From Planctomycetota bacterium (GTDB taxonomy: Bacteria; Planctomycetota; Phycisphaerae; UBA1845; UTPLA1): a DNA stretch of 64,000 nucleotides. How positions within the stretch are numbered: position 1 is the first letter of the stretch; every line of letters begins with the position of its first letter. The stretch lies in contig JAATGM010000019.1 of assembly GCA_015654675.1 (NCBI GenBank), positions 1-64,000 of the forward strand. Reading direction: 5' to 3'. Below are positions 61,405 through 64,000 of the stretch, piece by piece. Under the pieces are notes generated by a model that did no database searches, was not told where the DNA came from, and worked only from the letters and a program-made list of their open reading frames with translations. The translations under genes were made by a program, and so were the position numbers.

Positions 61405-64000
61405 TCACGGGCCGAGCAGCAGACGCTGGACGAACGGCTGAATGTCGCGGCCGTTGGTGAGCGTGTCGCAGTTCATGTCGGCGGCGGCGACGTGTTGGGC
61501 GTTGACATCCGTGCCGCGCAGGACGTTGACGAAGCCGGGGACGTCGGCGTTGTTTACCAGCCCGTTGTTGTCGATATCGCCGAGGATGGCGGCGAGGGGG
61601 ATGAACTCGTAAGCGCCGCGATCAACGATTGGGGGCGTGCCGACGCCCGTGTCGGTGGCGCACGGGTCGTTGGCGAAGCGGGCGTTGCCGGCGACATCGG
61701 TTGTCACGCCGACGGGCACGGCGGCGTTCTGGCCCGAGTCGATGGCGGGGGAGCCGCGGAGGGGGCGGAGATTGTCGTCGATTGTGCCGATGATGTTGTC
61801 GGCGCCGGCCGGGTCGGTGAATTGCGGGTTGGAGCCGAGGTTGCCGGTTCCGCCGAGGCCGCCGGTCAGGCCGTGGATGATCGAGTAATTCACCGTCGAG
61901 GACGAACCATTGTAGTTCGTGAGCTGCGATGATTCGGTGCTGCCGCTGGGATCGGTGTTCTGCCAGAAGATGCAGTTCTTGATTGTGGCGGTGGAGGCGT
62001 CGTTCCAGATGCCGCCCGCGCCCCACTGGGCCGAGTTATTGCTGGCGGTGCAATTGATGAAACTTGCCGAGGAGCCGCTCCATTGTTCGGCGGTTGCACC
62101 GTAGCCGTCCGTCGACGTATTGCCGCTGAAGACACAATTGGTGATGACCGGCGTGCTGGCGTCGGTGACGAAGACGCCGCCGCCGCCCCATTCGCCAGTG
62201 TTACCGAAGAAGCGGCAGTTGGTGACGACGGCCGAGCTGTGGTCAGCGATCCAGACGCCGGCGCCGTATTTCGCGTGGTTGGCTGTGAACGTGCAATCGC
62301 GGATGGTGGGCATGCTGGCGAAGGATACAACGCCACCGCCGCTCCAGCCGGAGGTGTTTTGATTAAACGTGCAATTGGTGATCGTCGGCTGACTGCCGTT
62401 GGACATGCCGATCGCGCCGCTGCTGCCCGTGACGTTAACAATGGAGCCGCCGGTATTGGTGGTAAAGGTAGAGCCAGTGACGACAGGGCTGGCGGCGTAG
62501 ATCCAGATGGCGCCGGCGTCGTTGGCGCCGACGTTGCTCGTGAATGTGCAGTTGTTGAAGTGTGCATTCGCACCGTCGTGGCAATAGGCGCCCGCGCCGA
62601 AGGTGGCCGTGTTGCCGGTAAAGGTGCACTGGGTAAGCGTTGGTGAGTTGGGAGACGTGCCGCCGGCAATGAAACCGCCGCCTCCGTTGCCGAGGGCGGC
62701 ATTGGTGTTGAAGTTGCACTGTGTCAGCGTCGGACTGGCGTTCCAGCTTCCGAACGCGCCGCCCCATGGCGACATGTTGCTGGTAAAGGTGCAGTTGGTG
62801 AAGGTCGCGCCGTCGCTCAGTTCGCAGTTGACCGCTCCGTAGTCGGCGGCGGCCGTGTTGTTGGTGAAGGTGCAGCCGGTGTAGGCGGGAGAGGACTGAT
62901 AGCTGCTCGCCGCGCCACCGAGCGAGCCGGCCGTGTTGGCGTCGAAGGTGCAGGAAACGAATTGGGAATTGGAGCCGTCACTGTCGCTTGCTCCTCCGCC
63001 AATGGTCGCGTTGTTGGCCGTGAAGCGGCAATTGCGAATGGTCGCGCCGCTGCAGCGAGACCGGTAACCGCCGCCGCTTTCGTTGGGGTATCCGTCATTC
63101 GCATTGCCGGCGGTGATGGTGAACCCGTCGAGGATGGCGGTCGAATTCAATCCGGTGCCGTCGACGACGTGATAGGAATTGTCGGAGTTGTCTCCCGAGA
63201 CGCCGATGTCGCCGGAGAGAGTGGTGACGTTGGCGGCGATGTTTCGCTGGGTGAGAAGCGATTCCGTGCCATTGAAGCCGCCGTAGATCGAGACGCCGTT
63301 GATCGGGCGGAATGAAAGATCACGTACAAACAGTGGATTCGTTTGGCCGCGATTGGGCTTGTAGGTCCCCGCAGCGACCCAGACTTCGGTGACGACGCCG
63401 CGCGATGACACGGCCTTTCCAATTCCCGCCTGGAGATCCTGAATAGCGGTGGCCCAGGATGAACCGTCGCCTCCGGGAGCAGCGGCCGCTCGAACAAAGA
63501 GTCGACTGGGCGGCGGCGAGACGAGCGTGCTCGGACGGAAGTTTGCAATGGTGAAGGCCGTGTTGTTATGGGTGAGCACGTTGTTGCAGGACGTATTGAT
63601 GTCGTCGCCAGCGACTCCCATCGCTCCGTGGTTTCCAAGCGGGCCGTTGTAGTCCATGTTGGGGTTGGAGAAGTAGAGAATGTTCGTGCCGGGCGGATAG
63701 GCCATGATGGTCTTCCAGACGCTGCCGGGCTCGCGATAGCCATAGGAATAATTGAAGAAGCCGCAGCAGGGTGTCGTGACGCGATCATGCTGGCAACCAA
63801 AGTTGTGGCCGACTTCGTGGGCGAGAGTTTCGAAGGGGGCGTTGTCCTGTCGCATGACGCCAAAGGTGGAGCGGCCGTCGTCATCGGGGCCGAGTGTTGC
63901 GAGGAAATAGGCGGCGCCGCCGGCATCGAGGTTATTGACGAAGAGGAACACGAGGTCGGCACCGTATGTGTCGCGGTCGGCGTGGACGCTGTCGAGGAAG
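61405..64000 (-). CDS. Secreted reprolysin-like protease with beta-helix and dockerin (5' end beyond window)
   Basis: The open frame runs to the window edge (at least 864 residues); the codons beyond 63951 read FLDSVHADRDTYGADL, so the start is outside. The zinc motif is LAHEVGHNFGCQHDRVT (HExxHxxGxxHD), followed by SVWKTIMAYPPGTN with the Met-turn, as in metzincin M12-type enzymes. After VRAAAAPGGDGSSWATAIQD about 550 residues form a right-handed parallel beta-helix of NCTFTSN-like coils. It ends with a dockerin pair, GDIDNNGLVNNADVPGFVNV and DMNCDTLTNGRDIQPFVQRL. It is convergent with the amidohydrolase gene, with three bases between stops. Confidence 0.92.
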   Translation of the reverse strand, partial: FLDSVHADRDTYGADLVFLFVNNLDAGGAAYFLATLGPDDDGRSTFGVMRQDNAPFETLAHEVGHNFGCQHDRVTTPCCGFFNYSYGYREPGSVWKTIMAYPPGTNILYFSNPNMDYNGPLGNHGAMGVAGDDINTSCNNVLTHNNTAFTIANFRPSTLVSPPPSRLFVRAAAAPGGDGSSWATAIQDLQAGIGKAVSSRGVVTEVWVAAGTYKPNRGQTNPLFVRDLSFRPINGVSIYGGFNGTESLLTQRNIAANVTTLSGDIGVSGDNSDNSYHVVDGTGLNSTAILDGFTITAGNANDGYPNESGGGYRSRCSGATIRNCRFTANNATIGGGASDSDGSNSQFVSCTFDANTAGSLGGAASSYQSSPAYTGCTFTNNTAAADYGAVNCELSDGATFTNCTFTSNMSPWGGAFGSWNASPTLTQCNFNTNAALGNGGGGFIAGGTSPNSPTLTQCTFTGNTATFGAGAYCHDGANAHFNNCTFTSNVGANDAGAIWIYAASPVVTGSTFTTNTGGSIVNVTGSSGAIGMSNGSQPTITNCTFNQNTSGWSGGGVVSFASMPTIRDCTFTANHAKYGAGVWIADHSSAVVTNCRFFGNTGEWGGGGVFVTDASTPVITNCVFSGNTSTDGYGATAEQWSGSSASFINCTASNNSAQWGAGGIWNDASTATIKNCIFWQNTDPSGSTESSQLTNYNGSSSTVNYSIIHGLTGGLGGTGNLGSNPQFTDPAGADNIIGTIDDNLRPLRGSPAIDSGQNAAVPVGVTTDVAGNARFANDPCATDTGVGTPPIVDRGAYEFIPLAAILGDIDNNGLVNNADVPGFVNVLRGTDVNAQHVAAADMNCDTLTNGRDIQPFVQRLLLGP

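Noticed and set aside
61900-63200. Possible DNA repeat array within the right-edge gene
   Set aside because: Repetition is at protein level (beta-helix coils with varied codons), without spacers or exact direct repeats; not CRISPR.

Overview
The window looks like chromosome of a planctomycete-type bacterium (Planctomycetota, possibly Phycisphaerae-like). This is inferred from lineage-typical features: several secreted proteins ending in PEP-CTERM tails, four secreted proteins ending in dockerin-like EF-hand pairs, a pseudopilin with the H-X9-DG C-terminal motif, and an ECF sigma factor directly followed by a serine/threonine kinase with WD40 repeats. The DNA is GC-rich and strongly purine-skewed, which produces long antisense open frames that I have left out. 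No tRNA, rRNA or CRISPR array was seen.

Layout. 1-1540: the C-terminus of an IS5-type transposase, then a two-gene accessory pair (small Cys/His protein and FRG-domain protein) that looks less GC-rich than its surroundings. 1.6-10.6 kb: housekeeping genes dnaK, aroB (with an apparent AUU start), folC, yidC, a phosphoesterase and a Trm112-like protein. 10.7-17.9 kb: a long minus-strand run, mutM - HIT - dgt - methyltransferase - secreted protein - kbl - asparagine-synthase-like protein, with several overlapping or abutting genes. 18.1-22 kb: a PEP-CTERM protein and a large secreted metzincin-type protease. 22.5-32.8 kb: topA, the conserved dxs-ispA-xseB block, asnS, a secreted esterase and an RluD-type pseudouridine synthase.

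33-45.4 kb is an extracellular-protein region: a subtilisin-like protease with dockerin, two PEP-CTERM proteins, a dockerin protein translationally coupled to a pseudopilin, a small His/Cys secreted protein, and a 1328-residue secreted protein with a Cys-rich repeat block, a LamG-like domain and a dockerin. 45.6-49.6 kb holds the ECF sigma/kinase-WD40 pair. 49.6-53.3 kb holds a Ycf46-like AAA ATPase, proB and a quinone-reductase-like enzyme. 53.5-55 kb holds two tandem paralogous PEP-CTERM proteins, followed by ribD, a periplasmic thioredoxin-TPR protein, nfo, yjbQ, an MFS transporter and an amidohydrolase. The right edge cuts through a reprolysin-like protease / beta-helix / dockerin fusion.

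Two cell-surface delivery routes seem to coexist: PEP-CTERM (five proteins, exosortase not in the window) and dockerin-ended (four proteins, no cohesin seen). The points most worth a second look are the shared dockerin-like tail, the pilin/dockerin/PEP-CTERM cluster at 36-41 kb, the Cys-rich repeat of the giant protein, the apparent AUU start of aroB, the asparagine-synthase-like protein without a glutaminase nucleophile, and a sigma-54-type element upstream of dnaK.
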